Part shown: in pieces, positions 53,793 to 62,012 of the stretch
Layout: the number at the start of each line of letters is the position of its first letter
How positions within the stretch are numbered: the stretch's first letter is position 1
From: Rhodobacteraceae bacterium XHP0102
Lineage (GTDB): Bacteria; Pseudomonadota; Alphaproteobacteria; Rhodobacterales; Rhodobacteraceae
DNA: 64,000 nt
Assembly (NCBI GenBank): GCA_025751475.1
Contig: JAOWLD010000003.1
Coordinates: 62,001-126,000 of the forward strand
Reading direction: 5' to 3'
The notes under the pieces: generated by a model
Database searches by the model: none
The model's input: only the letters and a program-made list of their open reading frames with translations
What the model was told of the DNA's origin: nothing
Made by a program: the position numbers and the translations under genes

Positions 53793-53806
53793 TTGATCTC
53801 GGTCAA
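53793..53806. promoter_or_regulatory. FNR-like box TTGAT-CTCG-GTCAA
   Basis: It matches TTGAT-N4-ATCAA at nine of ten positions. It lies about 140 bases before the B12-binding regulator gene, and is one of three such boxes in the last 11 kb. An FnrL-type activator would bind when oxygen is low. Confidence 0.6.
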
Positions 53807-53945
53807 AGATATTTTCGTGGCCTGTGGCATCCTATCAGGGTGAATGACCAAATCTGTCTGACACGCAACAGGCGATTGTGGTGAGTTTAAACATTGAGCG
53901 GGCGGGCATTGTGGCGGATGTTTACGCACGGGCACGGCGTGAGAA

Positions 53946-54692
53946 ATGTCAAATTCCGAGGATCAGTTTAGAGCTTTGCTTGATCAGGTTGCGGCACATC
54001 TTTCCGCCGCCCATGGTGAGAGAACGCGCGGGGAGTCGCAGCCTTCCAAGGAATTGGTAAAGTCCGTTTCAACGCTGCTTCTAAGCGGTCAATATGATCC
54101 AGCGGAACGGTTGTTACAGCGCCGATTTGAAAACAGGCCAAATTTCGCGGTGATTGCAGATTATCTGCTTGCTGAGGTGGCGCGGGACATGGGCGCGCGG
54201 TGGGATCGCGATGAGATCTCTTTTGCGCAAGTGGCTATGGTTATTGAAAGCCTGTATCGCCTGCGGCGTGCTTTGCGGGCCGAGGGGGTCGCCGCCCTGA
54301 CCACAACATCCCGCCGCAAAGCCATATTTGCGGGGCTGCAGGATCAAGTGCATGTTTTGGGCCTTGTGCTGGCGGGTGAGGCGTTTGAGCAGGACGGATG
54401 GGAGGTCGACATCATCCTCAATGCAACGCCAGAAGATATCATCGAACGCGCTGCCCGTTGGCGCCCTGACATCATTGGCCTTACCGCAGGGCGCGCGCAG
54501 ACCTTGCCGCGCATCGAAGCGTTGGCCTCTGAGGTCAAGCGGCTGCCTTTCTTTGGGCTGATCATTTTGGGTGGCTATGCGGCAAACGCCGCCCCAAAAG
54601 TGGTGCGCGATCCCGCAATCGATTTGGTGGTCTCTGATATTCAGGCCGCATTGAAATTTGCGCGTGACCACCCGCCCAAAACCACACATTGA
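53946..54692 (+). CDS. B12-binding-domain regulator (AerR/PpaA-like)
   Basis: A 248-residue cytoplasmic protein. A helical cap domain (residues 30-115, with ARDMGARWDRDEISFAQVAM) precedes a Rossmann-type cobalamin domain: the ligand histidine is in DQVHVLGLVLAGEAF, then GWEVDIILNATPEDIIE and FFGLIILGGYAA. This arrangement matches AerR/PpaA, light- and B12-sensing antirepressors of the photosynthesis regulator PpsR/CrtJ, and other stand-alone B12 sensors. No ppsR, bch or crt genes are in the window. An FNR-like box lies upstream. Confidence 0.75.
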   Translation: MSNSEDQFRALLDQVAAHLSAAHGERTRGESQPSKELVKSVSTLLLSGQYDPAERLLQRRFENRPNFAVIADYLLAEVARDMGARWDRDEISFAQVAMVIESLYRLRRALRAEGVAALTTTSRRKAIFAGLQDQVHVLGLVLAGEAFEQDGWEVDIILNATPEDIIERAARWRPDIIGLTAGRAQTLPRIEALASEVKRLPFFGLIILGGYAANAAPKVVRDPAIDLVVSDIQAALKFARDHPPKTTH

Positions 54693-55211
54693 CGATGTCA
54701 CAAATCAAGCAGCGCAGCGGTATGCCCAATAGGGCGGGGGAAATAATTGGATCGTTTTTTATCTCTTATGCCAAGGGTGCGCCGCGCGTTTAAAATCATG
54801 TGCGCGAATTGCTTGTTTTGGATTGTTTAGATTTCCTTCGTATTTTTTAAAGAATAGGTTGAAACTCAATCGTTCAGATATTCCATAATGGCCTAAGGCG
54901 CTCAAACATGAATGGCGTAGGGGGCCATCATCAATCCGATATTGTTTTGAGAAGTTTCCAGACGGATCATTAAAAACATAGCCTTTTCAAATATTTGAAT
55001 TTAATCTGCCAAGCGCTGCTCGTTGCATCGTGGATCACAAATGCGCCTTTTCCAAAAGAAAGGCTGCGGTTGACTCACCCCGCATCGATGGTCGGTAAAC
55101 GGCCCGTGAGCTGCAGATAAAAATATTGATTCATCGTGGAAATTGGTCAACGCTTTGGGCTGGAGGAATAATTGAAAGCCGTCAGGGTTTTCATTTTGAA
55201 GGGAGAGAAGA
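54693..55211. other. Gap with no supported gene
   Basis: This AT-rich region lies between the B12-binding regulator and the third TRAP operon. A minus-strand open frame at 55001-55312 overlaps the TRAP gene start and looks non-coding. No tRNA or clear palindrome was recognised. It should hold the TRAP promoter; GGGAGAGAAG precedes the first TRAP gene. Confidence 0.4.
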
Positions 55212-56210
55212 ATGCTATCATCAATCCAGAAAATCACGACTTTTGCCGCGTTGGGTTCTGTGGCCGCATTGGCTTGCACAACGGCCGCTTTTGCACAGGA
55301 AGCGGAGCGCACATTGAAGTTTGCCCATGTCTACGAGGCGAGCGAGCCTTATCACACCTGCGCGGTCGAGGCCCACTCGGCCCTGATGGCGGCAACTGAT
55401 AACCGCTATGGGATCGAAGTCTACCCTGCCTCTACGCTTGGCAAAGAAGTGGATATCAACGAGGGGCTTGGCCTCGGCACGGTGGACATCATTTACACAG
55501 GACAGCTCTTTGCGGGTCGTGCCTATGGTCCCATCGCGATTGGGGGCGCACCCTATATGTTCCGCGATTACGCGCATTGGGATGCCTTCCGCAATTCGGA
55601 CCTCTTTGCGGAATTGTCACAGGGCTATTCAGACGCGACTGGCAATCGCATCGTGGCAATGACCTATTATGGCAACCGCCATGTGACATCGAACACCCCT
55701 GTCACCACGCCTGAAGACATGGACGGTTTGAAAATCCGGGTGCCAAACGCGCCGCTTTACATGATGTTCCCCGAGGCCACAGGTGGTAACCCAACCCCGA
55801 TTGCCTTTGCCGAAGTATATCTCGCGCTTCAGCAGGGGACTGTCGATGCACAAGAGAATCCTTTGCCAACCATTCAGGCCAAGAAATTCTACGAGGTGCA
55901 GTCGAACATCAACCTGACAGGTCATATCACAGACGCGCTGTTGACCATCATTGGGGGACCAACGCTTGCCTCCATGGATGCGGCCGATCAGGAAGCCTTG
56001 ACCGCTGTTCTTCAGGATACAGCCGTGTGCGCAACGGACGCCATCCGCACCTTGGAAGCGGAATTGGTTGAATGGTTCCGTGGTGAAGGTGTGACGGTGA
56101 ACGAAGTGGATCGTGGCCCCTTCATCGAAGCGGTGCGTGCGATGCACAACGGCGAGATGGCGACATGGGATCAGGCCACATATGATCGCTTGCAGGCCAT
56201 CGGCCAGTAA
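55212..56210 (+). CDS. TRAP transporter substrate-binding protein (DctP family, third system)
   Basis: A 332-residue periplasmic protein with a Sec signal peptide (cleavage after AFA). Ligand-site motifs are YYGNRHVTSNTPVTTPEDMD, LKIRVPNAPLYMMF with the carboxylate-binding arginine, and NPTPIAFAEVYLALQQGTVD followed by AQENPLP. This is the same DctP/SiaP branch as the protein at 23902. The substrate is a carboxylate that cannot be named; no catabolic genes are adjacent. Confidence 0.9.
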   Translation: MLSSIQKITTFAALGSVAALACTTAAFAQEAERTLKFAHVYEASEPYHTCAVEAHSALMAATDNRYGIEVYPASTLGKEVDINEGLGLGTVDIIYTGQLFAGRAYGPIAIGGAPYMFRDYAHWDAFRNSDLFAELSQGYSDATGNRIVAMTYYGNRHVTSNTPVTTPEDMDGLKIRVPNAPLYMMFPEATGGNPTPIAFAEVYLALQQGTVDAQENPLPTIQAKKFYEVQSNINLTGHITDALLTIIGGPTLASMDAADQEALTAVLQDTAVCATDAIRTLEAELVEWFRGEGVTVNEVDRGPFIEAVRAMHNGEMATWDQATYDRLQAIGQ

Positions 56211-56229
56211 GGGTTTCACATCATCTAAA

Positions 56230-56261
56230 AAAGGGGGGAGGTGCGTGAATCGCCCCCCTTT
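56230..56261 (+). terminator. Terminator-like hairpin between third TRAP binding-protein and permease genes
   Basis: The stem AAAGGGGGG/CCCCCCTTT has nine perfect pairs and is followed by CTTTTC. It is the most terminator-like of the intercistronic hairpins and should reduce transcription into the permease genes. Confidence 0.7.
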
Positions 56262-56292
56262 CTTTTCACCAAAAACCTAAAGGTATGAAAGA

Positions 56293-56862
56293 ATGACATC
56301 AGATCATGATGACCCTTCTGCGCACAACATCACGCCCGAATTCGTGGAAGAAGAAATTGATTTGTCTGATATAAAATTCGATGACATTCCCGTCTTTTTG
56401 ATTTTTTGGGTTTTGGCCTTTGTCGTCTTCCTCCAATTTTTCACGCGATATGTGCTCAATGACTCGCTTGGCTGGACCGAGGAAATTGCCCGCTTCCTAT
56501 TGATCGCGGTTGCGTTTCTGGGCGCGGTGATGGCGGTGCGCAAACAGTCCCATATCGCAGTGGAGTTTCTTTACCGATATGTGCCGCGCAAGGGGCGGGT
56601 GATTGCGCAGACGGTTATTCATCTATTAAATATCGGATTTTTCGCGCTGCTGGCGGTGCTGACCGTGCAAATTTCGGGTCGCACCCAGCAGATGATGGTC
56701 TCAATCGATGTTCCAAAAGCCTATATGTATTGGCTTGTCGTGGCGTGTTTTGTCGGTATGACGCTTTACGCTTGCGTGAATGCATGGCGCCATTGGCGCA
56801 GTGGCACATCGCGTTTGATTGACCCAGAATTGCACAGCGACCAATCCCCCAAGCTCGACTAG
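56293..56862 (+). CDS. TRAP transporter small permease (DctQ type, third system)
   Basis: A 189-residue protein with a polar N-terminal stretch of about 28 residues and four predicted helices (about 34-52, 68-86, 104-124 and 139-160). FFTRYVLNDSLGWTEEIARF near residue 48 is the DctQ signature. It follows the hairpin and lies ten bases before the large permease gene. Confidence 0.88.
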   Translation: MTSDHDDPSAHNITPEFVEEEIDLSDIKFDDIPVFLIFWVLAFVVFLQFFTRYVLNDSLGWTEEIARFLLIAVAFLGAVMAVRKQSHIAVEFLYRYVPRKGRVIAQTVIHLLNIGFFALLAVLTVQISGRTQQMMVSIDVPKAYMYWLVVACFVGMTLYACVNAWRHWRSGTSRLIDPELHSDQSPKLD

Positions 56863-56872
56863 GAATGCCGTC

Positions 56873-58153
56873 ATGGAATTAGCGATACTGTTCTTTGCCT
56901 TATTTGCTCTGATCGTCATGGGGGCACCGATTGCCATCGCTTTGGCGGGATCTTCGGCTTTGTTCATTTTCTTAAGCGGCACCGTGCCGCCCATGGTTGT
57001 CTCGCACCGCATGATTAACGGCGTTGACAGCTTCCCTTTGTTGGCAGTGCCGTTTTTCATTCTTGCGGGAAATTTGATGAACACCGCGGGCATAACCGAA
57101 CGGATATTTAGCTTTGCGCTTTCGGTCGTAGGTTGGATGCGCGGGGGATTGGGCCATGTGAATGTCGGCGCATCGGTGATCTTTGCGGGAATGTCTGGGG
57201 CTGCGGTCGCAGATGCAGGTGGCCTTGGGGCGATCGAGATCAAGGCGATGAAAGACGCGAAATATGATCCTGAATTTGCGGTTGGGATCACGGCCGCTTC
57301 CTCCACCATCGGGCCGATCATCCCCCCCTCCTTGCCAATGGTGATTTACGGTGTGGTGGCCAGTGCCTCCATCGGTCAGCTGTTTGCAGCAGGCTTCATC
57401 CCGGGGCTTTTGATGGCGGTGGCACTTATGGTACTGGTCGCGATTATTGCGCGGCGCAGAAACTACCCCCGCGATCAAAAATTCTCCTTCCCCTTCCTGT
57501 ATCAAAGCTTTGGACGCGCCTTTTTGTCCTTGATGACACCAGTGATCATTGTCGGGGGGATTTTATCGGGGGCCTTCACCCCGACCGAGGCCGCCATCGC
57601 CGCCTGTGCCTATGCGATTTTTCTGGGTTTGGTGGTTTATCGCACACTGAGTTGGAAGCGATTTGTGCGCGTCAGTTACGACACGATTGAAACCACGGCA
57701 GTCGTGCTGTTTGTTGTGGCGGCGGCATCGATTTTCGCGTGGGTCTTGACCTCCAACCAAGTGCCAAGGACTGTAGCGGACTTTTTGCTGACGATTTCAG
57801 ATCGTCCATGGGTGATCTTGCTTCTGATCAATGTGATTTTGCTGATTGTCGGCTGCTTTATGGAAACGGTCGCCGCAATCACCATCATGGTGCCTGTCTT
57901 GCTGCCTGTGGCAATGGCGATTGGCGTGGACCCAGTGCATTTCGGCGTGATTATGGTCCTTAACCTGATGATCGGTTTGCTCACGCCACCTGTGGGAATG
58001 GTGCTATATGTTCTTGCACGGATAGCGAATATTCCGTTCGAGCGCGCCTTTATGGGCACAGTGCCCTTCTTGGTGCCTTTGGTGATCGTCTTGCTTTTGG
58101 TGACGTATTTCCCCGCGATCACCATGTGGTTGCCCACCTTACTCTATCGTTGA
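56873..58153 (+). CDS. TRAP transporter large permease (DctM type, third system)
   Basis: A 426-residue channel subunit with about 12 helices. Motifs include AVPFFILAGNLMNTAGI, GHVNVGASVIFAGMSGAAVADAGG, STIGPIIPPSLPMVIYGVV and TPTEAAIAACAYAIFL. The ATG at 56873 is chosen as it gives the usual hydrophobic N-terminus; the longer frame overlaps the small permease gene. It closes the operon, and a long hairpin follows at 58170. Confidence 0.92.
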   Translation: MELAILFFALFALIVMGAPIAIALAGSSALFIFLSGTVPPMVVSHRMINGVDSFPLLAVPFFILAGNLMNTAGITERIFSFALSVVGWMRGGLGHVNVGASVIFAGMSGAAVADAGGLGAIEIKAMKDAKYDPEFAVGITAASSTIGPIIPPSLPMVIYGVVASASIGQLFAAGFIPGLLMAVALMVLVAIIARRRNYPRDQKFSFPFLYQSFGRAFLSLMTPVIIVGGILSGAFTPTEAAIAACAYAIFLGLVVYRTLSWKRFVRVSYDTIETTAVVLFVVAAASIFAWVLTSNQVPRTVADFLLTISDRPWVILLLINVILLIVGCFMETVAAITIMVPVLLPVAMAIGVDPVHFGVIMVLNLMIGLLTPPVGMVLYVLARIANIPFERAFMGTVPFLVPLVIVLLLVTYFPAITMWLPTLLYR

Positions 58154-58169
58154 GCCTTGCCTTATGTCG

Positions 58170-58197
58170 CCCCATGTCGCCCTATGGCGGCATGGGG
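58170..58197 (+). terminator. Hairpin after the third TRAP operon
   Basis: The twelve-pair stem CCCCATGTCGCC/GGCGGCATGGGG includes one G-U wobble and has a 4-nt loop. It begins 17 bases after the large permease stop. No T run follows. Confidence 0.55.
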
Positions 58198-58320
58198 GGC
58201 TGCTATGATCTGTCCGGTGGATGTCGCAGATTGCGTGGAAAGAGGGTTGACCCGTCTATCGCTTCATAGCCTATGCAGAACCTTGTCATGTTTTCGCAGC
58301 AAGGATGAGCAAGGCCTCGG

Positions 58321-59490
58321 ATGTATTTCATTTCGGAACTGGCGGATCGCGTGGGTCTATCGCGCACGACCCTTCTTTATTATGAAAAGCTTGGGCTGCT
58401 CAAAGGCAAACGTCAGGCCAATGGCTATCGGGCTTATTCCGATCTGGACCGTCAACGTCTTGAACTGCTTCAGAAATTGCAGGCGGGCGGCCTAAGCCTG
58501 CAAGAATGCCACGCCTGTCTCAACGGTAAGCTTGACCGCGATATGTTGGAACTGCGGCTGAAAAAATTGACGGACGATATTGCAGAAAAGGCGCGGGCCC
58601 GTGATTTGCTGGCGGCATTGCTTGGTCAAGGCAGTCTTAAGGATTGGCACGAAGCGCTCGAACGCGCTGCGCCCGATTTACATCGGTCATGGCTGATGAC
58701 CCAAGGCTTTTCCAATTCAGAAGCGGCGAAGGTCGCTTGGTTGTCAAAAGATATGAATGCACATGATGCTTATATGAGCGACTTCATGACGGTTTTCGCG
58801 GAACTGGAATGTTGGGGGCCTTCGACAAAAGAGGCCACTATGCAGGCGCTTCGCATGATCCCTTTCACGCCCGAACGGATCCTTGAAATCGGCTGCGGTC
58901 AGGGTGCAGCGACACTGCCCTTGGCCGAGGTGACTTCTGCGCAGATACTGGCGATTGACACCGATGACAGGGCCTTGGCACGCCTTGATGCGGAAATCAT
59001 AAGGCGCGGGTTTGATGGTCGGGTAAGTTTGCGTAACCTTGACATGGGAGATCTGCCTGAGATGCAGCCCCCTTGGGATGTAATCTGGTCCGAGGGCAGC
59101 GCCTACTTGATCGGGGTTGAGCGCGCATTGCAGGATTGGAAGACGCATCTTCGATCTGGGGGTGTTCTGGTCTTCTCCGATATGGTGTGGCGCGAACTGT
59201 GTCCGCCTGAGGATTTGCGCGCCTATTGGGCCTCTGAATATCCAACAATGACCACCGTCCCCATACGCCTGTCTCAGGCAAAACGTGCGGGCTATCAGGT
59301 GCTGGGTCATTTCGACATGGGGCGCGCGGCCATGGATGCCTATTATCTTCCGCTTGAGGCGCGGGTGGAGGCGATGGGTGATCAACTCAAAGGCTCCCGC
59401 GTTCTTGAAGACCTCCGTGCGGAAATCGCGGCCTATCATGCGTGTGACGGGATTGTCAGTTTTGAGATGATTGTTCTGCAAAAACCCTAA
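58321..59490 (+). CDS. MerR-type DNA-binding domain fused to a SAM-dependent methyltransferase
   Basis: A 389-residue fusion. Residues 1-70 are a MerR winged helix (YFISELADRVGLSRTTLLYY, then KLGLLKGKRQANGYRAYSDL) followed by a coiled-coil-like dimer helix to about residue 110. From about residue 160 a class I methyltransferase begins, with motif I ILEIGCGQGAATLPLAE, motif II AIDTDDRAL and post-motifs DVIWSEGSAYLIG. The methyltransferase could act on a small molecule that the regulator senses. No metal-binding cysteine pattern of classical MerR was seen. The ATG at 58321 fits the MerR N-terminus exactly. Confidence 0.87.
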   Translation: MYFISELADRVGLSRTTLLYYEKLGLLKGKRQANGYRAYSDLDRQRLELLQKLQAGGLSLQECHACLNGKLDRDMLELRLKKLTDDIAEKARARDLLAALLGQGSLKDWHEALERAAPDLHRSWLMTQGFSNSEAAKVAWLSKDMNAHDAYMSDFMTVFAELECWGPSTKEATMQALRMIPFTPERILEIGCGQGAATLPLAEVTSAQILAIDTDDRALARLDAEIIRRGFDGRVSLRNLDMGDLPEMQPPWDVIWSEGSAYLIGVERALQDWKTHLRSGGVLVFSDMVWRELCPPEDLRAYWASEYPTMTTVPIRLSQAKRAGYQVLGHFDMGRAAMDAYYLPLEARVEAMGDQLKGSRVLEDLRAEIAAYHACDGIVSFEMIVLQKP

Positions 59491-59543
59491 AGCGATGGCC
59501 CATCACGGTTTACGGCCGCGTGCCAATTATAAGGATGATAAAC

Positions 59544-60083
59544 ATGGAATTCTCAACCGAGTATCTTCCCCATCAGGATGCCATCGCGGCTTTGTTCGAG
59601 GCGACATTTACGGTCTCGGAGGGCGCGACAGAAGGGGCGATGATCGGGGCCTTGGTGCATCGCCTGATTGCAGATACGCCGCCCGATGATCTGCGGGTGT
59701 TCACGGCTTGGAGGGCGGCTGCCTTGGTGGGGGGGATTTTCTTTACCCGCCTGCGTTACCCCAATGATCCGCGTGTGGTGTTTTTGTTGGCGCCCGTGGC
59801 GGTGGCCACCGATCATCAGGGGCAAGGTGTGGGGCAACGGTTGATTGCGCATGGTTTGGAGGCGCTCGCGCAGCAAGGGGTGGATATTGCGGTTACTTAT
59901 GGCGATCCTGCCTTTTATAGTCGCGTGGGGTTTCGGGCGGTGCGCGTGGATGAGGTGCCAAGCCCGCATCCATTGAATATGCCGCAAGGGTGGTTGGCGC
60001 AAAGCTTGGGCGATGCTTCCTTCGCGCCGCTGTCGGGGCCCGCAGAGGCCGCCCGCGCCTTTGACGATCCCGCGCTTTGGTGA
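59544..60083 (+). CDS. GNAT family N-acetyltransferase (YhbS-like)
   Basis: A 179-residue acetyltransferase. The acetyl-CoA loop is VATDHQGQGVGQRLIAHGLE (Q-x-x-G-x-G), and YGDPAFYSRVGFRAV is typical of YhbS-like members. AAGGA precedes the ATG at 59544, so the longer upstream frame is rejected. It follows the MerR-methyltransferase gene by 53 bases and may be part of the same transcript. The acceptor is unknown. Confidence 0.85.
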   Translation: MEFSTEYLPHQDAIAALFEATFTVSEGATEGAMIGALVHRLIADTPPDDLRVFTAWRAAALVGGIFFTRLRYPNDPRVVFLLAPVAVATDHQGQGVGQRLIAHGLEALAQQGVDIAVTYGDPAFYSRVGFRAVRVDEVPSPHPLNMPQGWLAQSLGDASFAPLSGPAEAARAFDDPALW

Positions 60084-60137
60084 GATTGCCTGCGGGGTCA
60101 AAAATACCTGACACTGCCGATTATTTCAGCTGAAATT

Positions 60138-60151
60138 TGTTCTAGATCAAA
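60138..60151. promoter_or_regulatory. FNR-like box TTGTT-CTAG-ATCAA
   Basis: Nine of ten positions match TTGAT-N4-ATCAA. It lies 58 bases before the SQR-like gene, compatible with an activator site. The word TTGTTCTAG is also found at the peroxidase promoter near 61925. Confidence 0.65.
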
Positions 60152-60208
60152 GAATCGCGTTCAGGTTGCGTATACCGATCAACAAATTTACCTTTTTGTT
60201 GGAACGCC

Positions 60209-61534
60209 ATGACGACTAAATATTCCCCCAATCGGCGCGATTTCTTGCGCTTCGGTCTTGCTTCGGGTGCGGCGATTGCCGCTGCACAGACGGTCTCTGA
60301 GGTCCAAGCGGCTGCGCCCGCCGTGGCCACCTCTGCCAAAATTGTCATTATCGGTGCAGGGGCGGCAGGCACGTCTTTGGCCAATCGTTTGGCCGCACGG
60401 CTTGATGGGGCGGAGATCACCTTGTTGGATCCGCGGGTGGAGCATCTGTATCAGCCAGGGTTGAGCTTGGTCGCCGCAGGGCTAAAGCCCGCGAATTATG
60501 TGGTCAGCAAAACCACCGATTGGCTGCCTGATGGGGTGCGCCTCATCGCGGAGCGTGCCGCCGCAGTGGACCCGATCCGCAAAACCGTCAGCACCGAGAC
60601 AGGGCAATCCCTTGGCTATGATTTCCTCGTTCTCGCGCCGGGGTTGATCTTGGATCATGACGCGATTGACGGCTTCTCCCTCGACATGGTCGGGCAAAAT
60701 GGCATTGGCGCGCTTTATGCAGGGCCAGAATATGCGGCGCGCACATGGAACGCGGCGCAGGAATTTGTCGAGACAGGCGGGGTGGGTATTTTCACGCGCC
60801 CCGCGACCGAGATGAAATGCGCGGGCGCGCCTTTGAAGCACACGTTCCTGATTGAGGATCGCCTGAACCGTGCAGGCACCCGCAACCGCACGGAAATCCG
60901 CTATGCTGCGCCGCAAGGCAGTCTGTTTGGTGTGCCAATCGTAGCCGAGAAAGTGCGGATGCTGTTTTCCGAGCGCGGCATAGCCAGTGATATGGGCCGC
61001 ACATTGGTGTCGATTGATGCAGGGGCCAAACGCGCGACCTTCCGCACCGAAACGGGCACAGAGACCCAAGAATACGATTATCTCCACGTTATTCCACCAC
61101 AGCGTGCGCCAGATTTTATCCGCAATTCCGATCTGGCTTGGGCGGACCGTTGGACGGATCAAGGCTGGGTGGATTGTGACCCTTATACGATGCGCCACAA
61201 CCGTTATGAGGCCATCTGGGCCGTGGGCGATGTGGCGGGCGTGCCAAAAGGCAAAACCGCCGCCTCGGTGAAATGGCAGGTGCCCGTGGTGGAGGATCAG
61301 ATCCTCAGCATATTGACCGAAACGGAGGCGACCGAGCGCTACAACGGCTACACGTCCTGCCCTTTGATCACACGTATTGGGCGCGCGATGTTAGTGGAGT
61401 TCGACTACAACAATGATCTTGTGCCCTCCTTCCCTGGATTGATCGCACCTTTGGAAGAATTGTGGATCAGTTGGTTGATGAAGGAAGTGGCGTTGAAAGC
61501 CACCTATAACGCCATGCTGCGCGGCCAAGCATAA
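60209..61534 (+). CDS. Tat-exported FAD-dependent sulfide:quinone-oxidoreductase-like protein
   Basis: A 441-residue flavoprotein. A twin-arginine signal (NRRDFLRFGLASGAAIAAAQ) directs it to the periplasm. The FAD motif GAGAAGTSLANRL is near residue 48. Cysteines in EMKCAGAP and YTSCPLITR occupy the redox-cysteine positions of SQR/flavocytochrome c sulfide dehydrogenase. The C-terminal amphipathic helices (LEELWISWLMKEVALKATYN) would bind the membrane. It probably oxidises sulfide to polysulfide and reduces quinone. DUF5368 follows after 12 bases. Confidence 0.87.
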   Translation: MTTKYSPNRRDFLRFGLASGAAIAAAQTVSEVQAAAPAVATSAKIVIIGAGAAGTSLANRLAARLDGAEITLLDPRVEHLYQPGLSLVAAGLKPANYVVSKTTDWLPDGVRLIAERAAAVDPIRKTVSTETGQSLGYDFLVLAPGLILDHDAIDGFSLDMVGQNGIGALYAGPEYAARTWNAAQEFVETGGVGIFTRPATEMKCAGAPLKHTFLIEDRLNRAGTRNRTEIRYAAPQGSLFGVPIVAEKVRMLFSERGIASDMGRTLVSIDAGAKRATFRTETGTETQEYDYLHVIPPQRAPDFIRNSDLAWADRWTDQGWVDCDPYTMRHNRYEAIWAVGDVAGVPKGKTAASVKWQVPVVEDQILSILTETEATERYNGYTSCPLITRIGRAMLVEFDYNNDLVPSFPGLIAPLEELWISWLMKEVALKATYNAMLRGQA

Positions 61535-61546
61535 GGACATCAGGCT

Positions 61547-61906
61547 ATGAAAGAATTGACATTAGAAACCCTGTTTGCCGTTTTTGAAGAGATTTTTGGC
61601 CGTGGCCTGTTCTGGGCCATGGTGGTTGCCGCTGTGTTGGTGACGGTTGCCTATCTTTACGTCCTGATCCGCGATCGTGCGCTTGGGATGCGGCAATTTT
61701 TCGTTGCGCAGATGTTCATGCCCTTGGGCGCAATTGCGGCCGTTTGGTTCGTGATGGTCATGACCAAATCGCAGCTGCGCGATTTGGGTGGCCCAATTGA
61801 TCTGATTATCTTTTTGGGTATCGCGGCCATGGGGGCAATTGGCGCGGCCATTCTGGTTTACGTGGTTGAGGCATTGATTTTCCGCAAAAAATCTGCGGCG
61901 GAATAG
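61547..61906 (+). CDS. DUF5368 membrane protein
   Basis: A 119-residue protein with three hydrophobic segments (about residues 21-41, 50-71 and 84-107) and a short basic tail. DUF5368 proteins are commonly encoded beside SQR-like flavoproteins. It could serve as membrane anchor or quinone-site partner for the periplasmic SQR-like enzyme, but this is inference from gene linkage only. It probably shares the transcript and the FNR-type control of that gene. Confidence 0.8.
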   Translation: MKELTLETLFAVFEEIFGRGLFWAMVVAAVLVTVAYLYVLIRDRALGMRQFFVAQMFMPLGAIAAVWFVMVMTKSQLRDLGGPIDLIIFLGIAAMGAIGAAILVYVVEALIFRKKSAAE

Positions 61907-61937
61907 CGCAGCAAGATATTGGAATTGTTCTAGTTTC

Positions 61938-61951
61938 TTGACGTGGATCAA
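61938..61951. promoter_or_regulatory. FNR-like box TTGAC-GTGG-ATCAA
   Basis: Nine of ten positions match TTGAT-N4-ATCAA, about 62 bases before the peroxidase ATG. Bacterial cytochrome c peroxidase genes are commonly activated by FNR-type regulators under low oxygen, so the site is plausible. Confidence 0.7.
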
Positions 61952-62012
61952 AGTTTTGGAGGCACGACTCAGACATTCTTCTATCAGACGCGCTAATTGT
62001 TGGAGAAGAAAA

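Noticed and set aside
55001-55312. Minus-strand open frame of 103 codons before the third TRAP operon
   Set aside because: It runs into the signal-peptide region of the TRAP binding protein on the opposite strand and has a non-coding composition.
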